Assembly: GCA_965222125.1 (NCBI GenBank)
Contig: CBDCTC010000006.1
Span: 1,488,001-1,552,000, forward strand
Length of the DNA stretch: 64,000 bases
Origin: CAZENU01 sp965222125
GTDB lineage: Bacteria > Chloroflexota > Dehalococcoidia > Lucifugimonadales > CAZENU01
Direction of reading: 5' to 3'
Part shown: one piece after another, positions 17,627 to 26,979 of the stretch
Layout: every line of letters begins with the position of its first letter
Numbering within the stretch: the stretch's first letter is position 1
Notes under the pieces: generated by a model
What the model saw: the letters and a program-made list of their open reading frames with translations, nothing else
What the model was told of the DNA's origin: nothing
Databases searched by the model: none
Translations under genes and position numbers: made by a program

Positions 17627-18598
17627 TCAACCCTGGGCGGCGGCTTGCTTGGTTACGGCTTCGATCATGGCCTGGATGTAGCCGTTCGCGAAGGCGCGGC
17701 CGCGGTGGCCCCACGGGGTGTCCTGGAACGTCTGGGGCACGTGGTCGTCTATGAAGAAGCCGTCGAAGCCGACGTCGCGGTATATCAGCATGGCGCGGTA
17801 CATGTCGACGTAGCCGGTGTTGACGAACTCCTCGTGGAATACGGGTACCTGCCCCGAGACGTTGCGGAAGTGGACGTAGAGTATCTTCCGGCGCTCGCCG
17901 AAGTAGCGGATCATCTCGTAGATGTCCTCGCCCTCCATCTCCGAGAAGGTGCCCTGGCAGAACTCGATTGCGTTGGCGTCGGACGGGTATATCTCGATCA
18001 GCCGCTTGTAGGAGTCGAAGCTGCGCAGTAGCTGGGGCACGCCGCCGAGCACCGGCACCGGCGGGTCGCAGGGGTGGATGCCCAGGCGGATGCCCTCCTC
18101 CTCGGCGATGGGCGTGACGATGCGGATCCAGTGCTCCAGGTTGCTCCACATCTCCTCTTCGGCGTACTCGCGGCCGTGGGTCAGCGGCATCGTCTTGGCC
18201 AGCTCGTAGTCGAACGCGGTCGCCACCGCGCCGCATCGGATGTGCCGCGGGGTCGTGCGCCAGACCTGGGACGGCATCCAGTTGTACCCGAAGATCGGGA
18301 TGCCGGCCCGGGCGATGTTGCGGACCGTGTGGACCATGTTCTCGATCTGCTCGTCGCGCCTCGGCCCGCCGAGCATGATCTGGTCGTAGAAGCCGGTCGG
18401 CACGTTCTCCAGGGCCGACAGCTTCAGGCCGTACTGCTCGACGGTCAGCCTCAGCTTCACCAGGTCGCTCAGCTCCCAGCGGCCCCCGGCTCCCGGCAGG
18501 TCGGGCGTGTTTAACAGGACGTCGGTGGCGCCGAGCTGGGCGCAGAAGCGGAGGTACTCGGGCGTGGCCTCGCGGAACTGTCCAAAACCGGCTCTCAT
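17627..18598 (-). CDS. Mannonate dehydratase (UxuA)-like TIM-barrel protein
   Basis: This 323-residue protein is preceded by AAGGAGCAACGACA. It has the UxuA-type barrel: an opening strand GATDVLLNTPD, then GLKLSALENVP, the segment FGYNWMPSQVWRT, a metal-site strand IRLGIHPCDPPVP, FCQGTFSEM, KILYVHFRNVSG with the catalytic-site His, and FFIDDHVPQ. Mannonate dehydratase converts D-mannonate to 2-keto-3-deoxy-gluconate in hexuronate catabolism, using Mn2+ or Fe2+. The protein is somewhat shorter than E. coli UxuA, as is common for the SAR202-type homologues, so the true substrate may be another sugar acid. It is in one operon with the upstream duplicated-domain gene (38-bp gap). Confidence 0.75.
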   Translation of the reverse strand: MRAGFGQFREATPEYLRFCAQLGATDVLLNTPDLPGAGGRWELSDLVKLRLTVEQYGLKLSALENVPTGFYDQIMLGGPRRDEQIENMVHTVRNIARAGIPIFGYNWMPSQVWRTTPRHIRCGAVATAFDYELAKTMPLTHGREYAEEEMWSNLEHWIRIVTPIAEEEGIRLGIHPCDPPVPVLGGVPQLLRSFDSYKRLIEIYPSDANAIEFCQGTFSEMEGEDIYEMIRYFGERRKILYVHFRNVSGQVPVFHEEFVNTGYVDMYRAMLIYRDVGFDGFFIDDHVPQTFQDTPWGHRGRAFANGYIQAMIEAVTKQAAAQG

Positions 18599-18636
18599 TG
18601 TCGTTGCTCCTTAATGAATGGCCCCGGCGCCGCGCG

Positions 18637-19359
18637 TCAGCCGGGCGGCCAGAGGTCGAAGTAGTCCGGGGCCCAGCGGCGGGCGAGAAACACCGAGGAG
18701 GCGACGCCGCCCTGGCGGTCGGGCCCCATCTCGGCCTCGATCCACGCCTCGGCGCCGGCGAAGGCGGGAAACTCGGCCACGTAGGCCCAGCTCCACTCCG
18801 GCTGCGGCGTCAGCAGCCGGAAGCCCTCGAGCCGCGACAGCCCGTGCTCCGTGGCCGAGCCCTCCAGTGCGCGGGCGTGCTGCTCGTCCGTCGACGCGGA
18901 CTCCGGCGGGCCGTCCTGCGCCACGTGTCGTCCGAAGCTGAGCACGACCACGCCGTCGCGGTCGACGTCCAGCGCCGGGACCTCGTGCGGATCGACGTCC
19001 GGCCGCCTCTGTACGGCGGGCGGGCCTGTGACGAGCGGTTCGAGGTGGGCCGGGGCCCATCGCCTCGCCAAGTGGTACTCGAACTGGCCGTGCGCCCCGT
19101 ACGGCGGCTCTATCTCGGCGTCTATCCAGGCCTCGGCGCCCTCGACCGTCGGGAACTCGATCGCCCAGAACAAGCGCCAGAACTGCTGCGTCCCGAGGAG
19201 CCGGTATCCCTCGAGGCGGGTCATCCCGTGCTCTCGCGCCACGGACAGCATCAGGTCGACGTGGAGGCGCTGGTACTCGTCGTGCTGCCCGGCGGTCAGA
19301 CCGTACCAGCTCGGCGCCCTGCCGCCCTTGAAGAGCACGACTACGCTTTCGTGGCCCAT
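18637..19359 (-). CDS. Hypothetical protein with two tandem ferredoxin-like (EthD/YCII-type) domains
   Basis: This 240-residue protein consists of two similar halves. Half 1 (about residues 10-105) contains HGMTRLEGYRLLGTQQFWRL, IEFPTVEGAEAWIDAEI and LARRWAP. Half 2 (about 155-238) contains HGLSRLEGFRLLTPQPEW, AEFPAFAGAEAWIEAEM and LARRWAP. The repeated strand-helix pattern and the EFPxxxGAEAWI segment fit a dimeric alpha/beta-barrel (EthD/YCII-like) fold, joined by a 40-residue linker. The function is unknown. It is the first gene of an operon with the UxuA-like protein, which suggests a role in the same sugar-acid route. Confidence 0.65.
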   Translation of the reverse strand: MGHESVVVLFKGGRAPSWYGLTAGQHDEYQRLHVDLMLSVAREHGMTRLEGYRLLGTQQFWRLFWAIEFPTVEGAEAWIDAEIEPPYGAHGQFEYHLARRWAPAHLEPLVTGPPAVQRRPDVDPHEVPALDVDRDGVVVLSFGRHVAQDGPPESASTDEQHARALEGSATEHGLSRLEGFRLLTPQPEWSWAYVAEFPAFAGAEAWIEAEMGPDRQGGVASSVFLARRWAPDYFDLWPPG

Positions 19360-19440
19360 GTCGTTTCCTCAGTGAGTCCGAAGCGGCGCCATTCTATCAG
19401 AGCGTGGGGGATGGGCCGACGGCAACATTGGCGGGAGGTC

Positions 19441-19500
19441 GCGCGCGCCCCTCGATACGAGCCGCTGAAGCAGCGTCTCTACTCGGGGTGAACGGGTAGC
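19441..19500. repeat. Dispersed palindromic repeat, family A copy 3
   Basis: The segment reads GCGCCCCTCGATACGAGCCG, then CTGAAGCAGCG, then TCTCTACTCGGGGTGAACGG. It keeps the outer CCCC/GGGG arms and inner arm pair (GCCGCTG/CAGCGTC) of the family. Confidence 0.65.
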
Positions 19501-19548
19501 GTGGGCGTCGAGAGGGGATGGACAGCCGCGTTCGGAAACCGTTGCACA

Positions 19549-19620
19549 CCGTCATTCCCGCGACGGCGGGAATCCAGGGCGGGGAGGGGGATGGGTTCCC
19601 GTCTCCACGGGAACGACGGA
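19549..19620. repeat. Intergenic inverted repeat, family B copy 2
   Basis: GTCATTCCCGCGACGGCGGG and AATCCAGGGC are followed by GGGTTCCCGTCTCCACGGGA and ACGACGG. The layout matches 11099-11172. It lies in the 409-bp gap upstream of the DUF1800 gene; no other feature was found in 19621-19768 apart from further ACGGGAACGACGG copies. Confidence 0.65.
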
Positions 19621-19768
19621 GATATATGGGGCCACGGGAACGACGGTCGGGGTTGCGGGAACGAGGGTCGGGCGGTGTATTCCGGCCTTCGATCCTGTTG
19701 ACAAGAACCGGTTGCCGGAATACCGTTGTACAATGGCAATCCGTGCACCGGTTACACAGGAGAACGCT

Positions 19769-21178
19769 ATGACGAACGCCGAAGACATCGCGCTCATGGC
19801 GCACCTGATGAGGCGGGCCGGATTCGGAGCGTCCCGCTCCGAGATCGAGGCGCTGGCCGAGAAGGGCTACGAGGACACGGTCGAGTGGCTGCTGACGCCC
19901 GAGGAGCAGCCGGACGTCGACCAGTACGAGCTCCACCGCTACCTGCCGATGGTCGAGGCGCCACAGCAGATACACCACGGTCAGCTTCACTGGCTCTACC
20001 GGATAGTCAACGGCAGCCGCCCGCTGCAGGAGAAGATGGCGCTCTTCTGGCACCACGTCTTCGCCACCGGCAACTCGAAGGTCGGCGGCGCCAACGCGAT
20101 GACCGCCCAGATCGACATGTTCCGCGAGCACGGCATGGGCAACTACCGCGAGCTGCTCGTGGAGCTGGCGAAGAGCCCGGCGATGATCAAGTGGCTCGAC
20201 AACGACGAGAACCACAAGCGGGCCCCCAACGAGAACTGGGGCCGCGAGCTGCTCGAGCTGTTCTCCATGGGAGTCGGCCACTACACGGAGAAGGACGTGT
20301 ACGAGTGCGCCCGCGCCTTCACCGGCTGGACCTACGACGGCAAGATCAGCTTCATCTTCGGCGCGTTCCCCTGGCAGTTCACGTACAAGGCCGAGGACCA
20401 CGACGCCGGTGAGAAGTCCTTTCTCGGCCACACGGGCCGGTTCAACGGCGAGGACATCATAGACATCGTCGTTCAGCAGCCCGCGACGCACCGCTTCATC
20501 GCGCGCCACCTGTACAACTTCTTCGTGGCCGACGAGCCTCAGGTGCCCGCGTGGCTCGTCGAGCCCGCGAAGGACGAGGCGGCCATAGACACGCTCTCGG
20601 CCCTGTTCGTCGACTCCGGCTTCGAGATGCGCCCCGTGCTCAGGACGCTGTTCAACTCTGACTTCTTCAAGCAGTCGACCTACCGCAAGGTCAAGAACCC
20701 GGCCGAGGTCGTCGGCGGGACGCTGAAGATGACGGGCGACCTGGACGGGCCGGACCCGCGTTGGCTGGAGGTCGCGTCGGCGACCACGATGATGGGCCAG
20801 TCGCTGCTCGACCCGCCAAGCGTTGAGGGCTGGCACACCGGCCGCGAGTGGATCAACAGCGGCGCGTTCATGGGCCGCGTCAACTTCGTCGCCGACCAGG
20901 TCGCCAACACCGACCTGCCGGGCGTGCGGGACATCGTGAGGCGCGTCGCCGCCAACGGCAACGGCTCCGAGATGACCGCCGAGACGCTCGTCGACCGCTG
21001 CCTCGACCTGATGGGGCCGCTTCAGGTCGCGGACGAGACGAAGCGGGAGCTCGTCGAGCACGCCGAAGCCGCCGGCCCGATCCCTCCCGCGAATGGCGAC
21101 GACTACGAGAAAATCTCCGCACGCGTCGGCGGAGTGCTCGCGCTGATCGCCGGGACCACGGAGTACCAGTTCGGATAA
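19769..21178 (+). CDS. DUF1800 family protein
   Basis: This 469-residue protein starts at ATG 19769, preceded by ACAGGAGAACGCT. It opens with LMAHLMRRAGFGASRSEIEA, the DUF1800 signature, and has the core motifs MALFWHHVFATGNSKVG, NENWGRELLELFSMGVGHYT and VYECARAFTGWTY, then the C-terminal PSVEGWHTGREWINSG. DUF1800 proteins occur almost always beside a DUF1501 gene, as here (21281), and are thought to be exported or surface-associated in Planctomycetes and related phyla. This copy has no signal peptide. The biochemical role is not established. It is the first gene of a DUF1800-DUF1501-NHL set. Confidence 0.9.
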   Translation: MTNAEDIALMAHLMRRAGFGASRSEIEALAEKGYEDTVEWLLTPEEQPDVDQYELHRYLPMVEAPQQIHHGQLHWLYRIVNGSRPLQEKMALFWHHVFATGNSKVGGANAMTAQIDMFREHGMGNYRELLVELAKSPAMIKWLDNDENHKRAPNENWGRELLELFSMGVGHYTEKDVYECARAFTGWTYDGKISFIFGAFPWQFTYKAEDHDAGEKSFLGHTGRFNGEDIIDIVVQQPATHRFIARHLYNFFVADEPQVPAWLVEPAKDEAAIDTLSALFVDSGFEMRPVLRTLFNSDFFKQSTYRKVKNPAEVVGGTLKMTGDLDGPDPRWLEVASATTMMGQSLLDPPSVEGWHTGREWINSGAFMGRVNFVADQVANTDLPGVRDIVRRVAANGNGSEMTAETLVDRCLDLMGPLQVADETKRELVEHAEAAGPIPPANGDDYEKISARVGGVLALIAGTTEYQFG

Positions 21179-21202
21179 GGACCATATCGCCGAATAGGCT
21201 GT

Positions 21203-21226
21203 CCCCTCTCCCTTGACGGGAGAGGG
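21203..21226. repeat. Hairpin between DUF1800 and DUF1501 genes
   Basis: CCCTCTCCC (21204-21212) pairs perfectly with GGGAGAGGG (21218-21226) around loop TTGAC, followed by CTAGGGTGAGGGTGA. This resembles a widespread REP-like element rather than a terminator, because no T-tract follows. Confidence 0.6.
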
Positions 21227-21280
21227 CTAGGGTGAGGGTGACGGCCGTACGTCGAGCGGTCCAGGATAGGAGACGACGAG

Positions 21281-22429
21281 ATGACTACGACCACTTCGCA
21301 GAAGCAGCCGGTACTGGTGGTGCTCCAGCTCAACGGCGGCAACGACTATCTCAACACGGTCGTGCCGCACTCGGACCCGACGTACTTCGACAACCGGCAG
21401 ACGCTCGGCGTCCCCGAGGACCGCGTCCTGAGGATCGACGACGAGATCGGGCTGAACCCGGCGATGGCGCCGCTGAAGGCGATCTACGACCGGGGCGACA
21501 TGGCCATACTCCACGGCGTCGGCTGGGACGAGTCGAACCGCTCCCACTTCCGGTGCATGGACATCTGGCACACGATCGACATCGACGTCATCGGCGACAG
21601 GGGCTGGCTCGGCATGGCCGTGTCGGAGATCGACCCGAGCGGTGAAAACCCCGTCAAGGCGGTCAACGTGGGCCAGGGGCTGCCCCGCGCGCTCGTGGCC
21701 CCGGGCGTGTCGGCGGCGTCGGTCTCCGACCTGAACGCCTACGGCCTGCTCACCTCGGTGGAGCAGGCCCAGGAGCGCGACCTGATGCTGCAGCGCTTCG
21801 CCTCCATGTACGCGCCCGCCATCGGCACCGGCCCGGTGGTCGACTACCTGAAGCAGACGGGGCGCGACGCCCTCCAGGGCGCGGACATGCTGAGCAGCGC
21901 GCCCAACGGCTACGCCTCCTCCGTCGAGTACGGCTCGTCGTCGCTCGCGGGCAAGCTGCGGGACGTGGCGATGGTCCACACCTCGGACCTCGGCACCCAG
22001 GTGTTCTACATGGAGCACACCGGCTACGACACCCACGCGGCCCAGGCCAAGACCCATCCGAGGCTGTGGACCGAGGTGTCGACGTCGGTCGCCGACTTCT
22101 TCGACGATCTGGCGGAGCATGGGGCGGACGAGAACGTCGTCATGTTCATCTTCTCCGAGTTCGGGCGCCGCGTGCGGGAGAACGGCACGGGCACCGACCA
22201 CGGCAAGGCGGGCGTGGCGTTCGCCATCGGCAAGCGGGTCGAGGGCGGCGTCTACGGCACCTACCCGGATCGCCGGCCGGAGGCGCTCGACGACGGCGAC
22301 CTGGCGCCGACGCAGGACTTCCGCGGCGTCTACACGACGATCCTGGAGGACTGGCTGCAGGTGGACGCGATGCCGATTGTCAAGGGCGCCTACGACGCGC
22401 CGGCCTTCATCGAAAAGAACGGCGGATAG
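21281..22429 (+). CDS. DUF1501 family protein (alkaline-phosphatase-like fold)
   Basis: This 382-residue protein is preceded by ATAGGAGACGACGAG. The signature LNGGNDYLNTVVPH lies at residues about 17-30. Other family motifs are ILHGVGWDESNRSHFRCMDI, GYDTHAAQ and VVMFIFSEFGRRVREN, followed by TDHGKAGVAFAIG. DUF1501 belongs to the alkaline phosphatase/sulfatase superfamily and normally carries a twin-arginine signal; here the protein starts directly at the domain (MTTTTSQKQPVLVVLQLNGG), so no export signal is visible. The metal-binding pattern (D, H residues) appears intact. It sits 102 bp after DUF1800 and 12 bp before an NHL gene. Confidence 0.9.
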   Translation: MTTTTSQKQPVLVVLQLNGGNDYLNTVVPHSDPTYFDNRQTLGVPEDRVLRIDDEIGLNPAMAPLKAIYDRGDMAILHGVGWDESNRSHFRCMDIWHTIDIDVIGDRGWLGMAVSEIDPSGENPVKAVNVGQGLPRALVAPGVSAASVSDLNAYGLLTSVEQAQERDLMLQRFASMYAPAIGTGPVVDYLKQTGRDALQGADMLSSAPNGYASSVEYGSSSLAGKLRDVAMVHTSDLGTQVFYMEHTGYDTHAAQAKTHPRLWTEVSTSVADFFDDLAEHGADENVVMFIFSEFGRRVRENGTGTDHGKAGVAFAIGKRVEGGVYGTYPDRRPEALDDGDLAPTQDFRGVYTTILEDWLQVDAMPIVKGAYDAPAFIEKNGG

Positions 22430-22441
22430 GGGCGGAAAACG

Positions 22442-23500
22442 ATGCAGACCACGTTAGCGGCGGGACGGACCTGGCACTTCAGCCACGCCATCGGCAGGCC
22501 GACGGCGGAGCACAACGGCAAGACGGGCGGCTTCATGCACCCGATCGGCGTGGCGGCCGCGCCGGGCGACCTGCTGTTCGTGCTCAGTCGCGGGTTCGGG
22601 ATACCGACGTTCAGCGACGGCGTCGCCGATATCTACAAGCGCATAGGCAAGGTCAGAATAGACCAGGAGCACATCGGCGACTTCGCCCGGTGCGAGTTCA
22701 CGTGGCCGTCCGGGATCGCCGTGTCGCGCGACGGCCGGGTCTTCTGCGCGGACGAGTACGACAACGAGATATCGTTCTACGACCCGGACAAGACGTTCGA
22801 GTTTCCGGAGTACGACCCGGACGGCGAGCGGCTCGGCGACTGGGGCCGGCGCGGCTCCGCGCCCGGCGAGCTCCACGGGCCGGCCGGGCTGGCGTTCGAT
22901 GCCGACGACAACCTGTTCGTCGTCGACAGCAGGAACGACCGGGTCCAGCTCTTCACCAAGGACGGCGGCTACCTGTCGGGCTGGGGCGAGAGCGGCTCCG
23001 GGCCGGGGCAGCTCGACAGGCCGTGGGGCATCACGGTCGACCGCGAGGGGTTCGTCTACGTGGCCGACTGGGGCAACGACCGGGTGCAGAAGTTCACGCC
23101 GGACGGCGAGCAGGTGACCACCTTCGGCTCGGACCTGGGCGACGGCGGCGACCTGGACCACCCGTCGGACGTGGGCGTGGACAGCGACGGGGACGTGTAC
23201 GTGGCCGACTGGGGCAACCGGCGTGTGCAGATCTACGAGCCGGACGGCGAGGTGATAACCGCGCTCTACGGCGACGCGAAGACGAACTCCAAGGCGCAGG
23301 ACTACGTCTTCGGCCGTGACGCCTCCACCGCGCAACTCTTCGACCAGCACAGCGACTCCCCCGGCTTCGCCGTCGTAGGCAAGTTCGGCCGCACCGTCGC
23401 GCTGGCTGTCGATGACGAGGACCGGATCATCGTCACCGACAGCCGCGGGCGGCTGCAGGTCTACCAGAAGGACCACAACTACGTCAATCTGACGGCCTGA
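22442..23500 (+). CDS. NHL repeat beta-propeller protein
   Basis: This 352-residue protein starts 12 bases after DUF1501. It has at least five NHL-type repeats, such as WPSGIAVSRDGRVFCADEYD, GPAGLAFDADDNLFVVDSRN, RPWGITVDREGFVYVADWGN and HPSDVGVDSDGDVYVADWGN. These form a six-bladed propeller. No signal peptide or enzymatic motif is seen. It forms an operon with the DUF1800 and DUF1501 genes and may provide a binding platform for them (inference). Confidence 0.88.
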   Translation: MQTTLAAGRTWHFSHAIGRPTAEHNGKTGGFMHPIGVAAAPGDLLFVLSRGFGIPTFSDGVADIYKRIGKVRIDQEHIGDFARCEFTWPSGIAVSRDGRVFCADEYDNEISFYDPDKTFEFPEYDPDGERLGDWGRRGSAPGELHGPAGLAFDADDNLFVVDSRNDRVQLFTKDGGYLSGWGESGSGPGQLDRPWGITVDREGFVYVADWGNDRVQKFTPDGEQVTTFGSDLGDGGDLDHPSDVGVDSDGDVYVADWGNRRVQIYEPDGEVITALYGDAKTNSKAQDYVFGRDASTAQLFDQHSDSPGFAVVGKFGRTVALAVDDEDRIIVTDSRGRLQVYQKDHNYVNLTA

Positions 23501-23547
23501 CGGTCCGCGTAACCGCCGGCCCGGAGGCGTGCGTTACCGCGCCGTCA

Positions 23548-23625
23548 ACCTCCTTGGCGAAGCCGCCATACCCTGCCGTCAACCTCCCTGGGGAGGCCGC
23601 ACGAACTCCGGCAAAACGCCGTCAA
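23548..23625. repeat. Family C intergenic repeats (two units)
   Basis: Two copies of the unit CCGTCAACCTCCTTGGCGA/CCGTCAACCTCCCTGGGGA, each followed by A-G-CCGC, are arranged head to tail. The same unit recurs at 27.6-28.05 kb inside the integrase remnant. Confidence 0.65.
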
Positions 23626-24037
23626 ACTCAGGTGGTACGTCGATGATCAAGACAACTTTACGGTCCATAATCTCACCTCTCCGTATTGGAATTGGCTTAT
23701 TATGGATTCTTGTTGTGGTGCTGATAGGGTGTGAGGGGCCACCAGGCCCACGGGGAGAACCTGGCCCGCAGGCTCAATTAGGTCCGCAAGGCCAGCCGGC
23801 ACCGACGCCGACGCCGTACCCTACCCCGACGCCGTACCCTACCCCGACGCCGTACCCTACGCCTGCGCCGTACCCTACGCCTGCGCCGCTGCCCACGGCG
23901 GCCCCCACGCCGACGGCCCCGACTGTGGCGCCAATTGGCGTGTCTGTTGAAGAATATGGGTCTATCTGCGGAACTCTTCGCCGGTGGATTGAGGATGCGC
24001 TTGACGTGCCTTACCCCCCATCAAAACTACAGGCTAG

Positions 24038-25595
24038 CAGCCTGTCCGAGAAACACGGTTGGCGAGTGTTTGGGCGTATGATGGGTCCAGTCCAGTAGCG
24101 GGGAGTCGTTGATGAGCAAGACCTACCTTCCTTACGAACCCGACCAGCAGTTGCTGTTGCCAGCGGCGTTGCAGGAGTGGCTGCCTGACGACCATCTGGC
24201 CTACTTCATATCCGACGTGGTGGACCAGTTGGACATGTCGGAGGTCACCGCTCGCTACGAGCGGGAACGGCGAGGCGGACCGCCGTATCATCCACGGATG
24301 ATGGTCAAGGTGTTGCTCTACGGTTACTGCGTGGGGGTGTCGTCCTCACGCCGCATCGCCCAGCGTCTCCACGAGGACATCCCCTTCAGGGTGTTGGCGG
24401 CGAACAACACACCGGACTTCCGGACCATCTCCGACTTTCGCAAGGATAATGTGGATGCGCTGTCGGGCCTGTTCATACAGGTACTGGCGTTGTGCCAGCA
24501 GGCGGGGCTGGTGAAGCTGGGGCACGTGGCGCTGGACGGCACGAAGGTCAAGGCCAACGCATCGAAGCATAAGGCGATGAGTTACCAACGGATGAAGGAG
24601 AAGGCAGCGCAGTTGTCGGCGGAGGTAGCGGAGTTGTTGCGACAGGCCCAGGCAGCGGATGATGAGGAAGACCGGCGGTACGGCAAAGACAAGCGTGGAG
24701 ATGAGTTGCCGCAGGAGTTGGCCTTTCGAGAGGGTCGGTTGGAGAAGATACGGGAAGCCATGGCGGCGCTGGAAGCCGAGGCGCAGGCGGCTGGCGAACG
24801 GGCCGAGGCCGAAGGTGGTAAGCACCCGGGGGTGCCCGACGACAAGGCCCAGCGTAACTTCACCGATGCCGAGTCGCGCATCATCCCCGCACCTGGAGGA
24901 AAGGACTTCCTGCAAGCGTACAACTGTCAGGCGGTGGTGGATAGCGCTCACCAGGTGATCGTGGCGGCGCGGGCCACCAACCAGACTTCGGATAAGCAAC
25001 AGGCTGCGGTGATGATGGAGGAGACCATCGACAACGTCGGTGCAGTCCCCAGGGAAGTATCCGCCGATGCTGGCTATTACTCGGCAAAGGCAGTCGAGGA
25101 GCTCTATGCTCTGGGCGTGGACCCGTTCGTCGCGCCGGAGCAGACCCGCCACGGCCGGGTTGTGCCACCCGCGCCCCGAGGACGCATACCCAGCCATCTG
25201 TCTCCCAAGGACCGGATGCGACGGAAGTTACAGACCAAGCGGGGTCGGCAGCGCTACGCTTTGCGGATGCAAACTGTGGAGCCGGTATTCGGCCAGATCA
25301 AGCAGGGCCGTGGATTCCGGCAGTTCCTGCTGCGGGGACTGGAGAAGGTGAACGGCGAATGGTCGCTGATCTGCACCGGCCACAACCTGCTCAAACTGTT
25401 CCGCTTTGGGGTCAATCTGCACAGGAAAGCACGGGTCGATGGGCCAGCCCAACGCATCAGGAACTTTGCCGAGGTAGTGAGCACGGCGCTATTCGCAAAG
25501 CTATCTGGCGGCCGGCCGGGGCAACGGCACAATTAGTTGTCGCGATCCATTGTCGCTGACCCGCAAGCACCGTTAGATAATCCTCGGACGGGCTG
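24038..25595 (+). mobile_element. IS1182-family insertion sequence
   Basis: The element is 1558 bp. Terminal inverted repeats are CAGCCTGTCCGAGAA (24038-24052) and the reverse complement of 25581-25595, CAGCCCGTCCGAGGA, matching at 13 of 15. It is flanked on both sides by CTAG (24034-24037 and 25596-25599), a palindromic 4-bp target duplication. It carries one transposase gene, and its insertion splits the protease lipoprotein gene. Confidence 0.85.
24112..25536 (+). CDS. IS1182-family transposase
   Basis: This 474-residue DDE transposase starts at ATG 24112, preceded by AGCGGGGAGTCGTTG. The DUF772-type N-terminus reads YEPDQQLLLPAALQEWLPDD and later HPRMMVKVLLYGYCVGVSSS. Catalytic regions are HVALDGTKVKANASKHK (first Asp), VSADAGYYSAKAVEEL (second Asp) and VEPVFGQIKQGRGFRQFLLR (Glu region). 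A charged coiled-coil insert occupies about residues 160-240. No internal stop or frameshift is visible, so the transposase looks functional. Confidence 0.9.
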   Translation: MSKTYLPYEPDQQLLLPAALQEWLPDDHLAYFISDVVDQLDMSEVTARYERERRGGPPYHPRMMVKVLLYGYCVGVSSSRRIAQRLHEDIPFRVLAANNTPDFRTISDFRKDNVDALSGLFIQVLALCQQAGLVKLGHVALDGTKVKANASKHKAMSYQRMKEKAAQLSAEVAELLRQAQAADDEEDRRYGKDKRGDELPQELAFREGRLEKIREAMAALEAEAQAAGERAEAEGGKHPGVPDDKAQRNFTDAESRIIPAPGGKDFLQAYNCQAVVDSAHQVIVAARATNQTSDKQQAAVMMEETIDNVGAVPREVSADAGYYSAKAVEELYALGVDPFVAPEQTRHGRVVPPAPRGRIPSHLSPKDRMRRKLQTKRGRQRYALRMQTVEPVFGQIKQGRGFRQFLLRGLEKVNGEWSLICTGHNLLKLFRFGVNLHRKARVDGPAQRIRNFAEVVSTALFAKLSGGRPGQRHN

Positions 25596-26979
25596 CTAGG
25601 GCCATCTCTGACGTATTTGAATATTCCGAAGTTCAGGTCACCCACGTAATTCCCCCAGAAGAATTACGTGGGTTTCACCAACTTAATGTTGAACTCATGC
25701 AATGGGTACGGCTGAACCTCCTGCCATTGCTGAAGACACACAACAAGGTGCTCGCGTTAATTAGACTGGCCGAGTTCGAGCGCAGAGTGTCTATGGTGGA
25801 AGAATATGTGACCACTCTGCCTCCATCTACTCAAGAGGCATTGATTGGTACGGGGTGTGTGCCAGATGTATCCACTGCAATATTAATGACACCCACGGCT
25901 GAAGCCCCCGATAGCGAGGAGAGACTCAGGTCCACACGGGAGTGTCTACACGACTCGGATGATGTACGGGAGCTTGTGGCACTGTTGGAGACCCCCCTCT
26001 TCGTATTAGCTCTAGCTGACGAGCGCGACCCCTCCCGCGAGGAAATGCTGACAATGCTCACCCTGCTGGTAGATGGCACCTGGGAGGCATTCTCAGCATA
26101 TGCATCCTCCATAGAGATGGAAGGCATGGCAAGGCTTCCCTCTGTCGATGCGGAAACGACGTGTGCAGTGAGGCTGCTCGAATTGAAGGCTATCATGGAA
26201 ACCGTCCGTGTAATGGTCGACATGGAATCCACCGATTCCAATTTGCTTACACCCATCCCCACCCCTAATTCGGCCCCCTCTACGTCGGTACTGAACTCCC
26301 TTGTCACGATAGATGTTTTCCAGGGTGGTTGTCGCCAAACGAGTGGGTTGACCCATGAGGGCGGCGGGTGGGTGTACGAAGACGGCTGGGTTATCACCGC
26401 TCTCCATACCCTGCGATGGGACGGCAGCCTTTTCAATCTAGGCGGCTCAGACGCCAGCCCGGTTATTTCGGAGGTTCATGTCAACAACGGGGATTCCGAT
26501 TACACCTGCGGGAAAGTGGTGGGCACAGACAGCTTGCGCGACTTGGCAGCCATCAAACTAATGGATGATGTTGACCTGAGCCCGCTCCCTACAGGTGCAA
26601 CTCCGGACGTTGATTCGCCGGTGACATTGTTGGCGAGAGAGGGTTACAAGGGTTGGCAAGAGCCGGAAGTGATACGGATTGAGGGCCGAGTCGCTGGACT
26701 TCATCAGGGAAATGGAACGGCGTACATGACGGCCTGGGGTATGGGAGTGTCTGGCGACTCTGGTAGCCCTCTCGTGGATGGTCAAGGACGCGTTATAGGC
26801 ATGTTGCAGGCAGGTCAACTGGGTATAGAGTCTCCAAATTCCCCCATCGCATCAAGCTTGGCGGGGATCATGCCTATCGAGGAGATACGCAAAGTCTGGG
26901 AGCGGCTAAAGGCAGGGGAACATCTCAACATGGACTCACAGCCTTGGTTTGAGACCGAGACCTGGGAAGGAGGAGAATA

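Noticed and set aside
21203..21226. Rho-independent terminator after the DUF1800 gene
   Set aside because: The hairpin lacks a following T-tract and matches a widespread repeat type; the next gene is probably co-transcribed.
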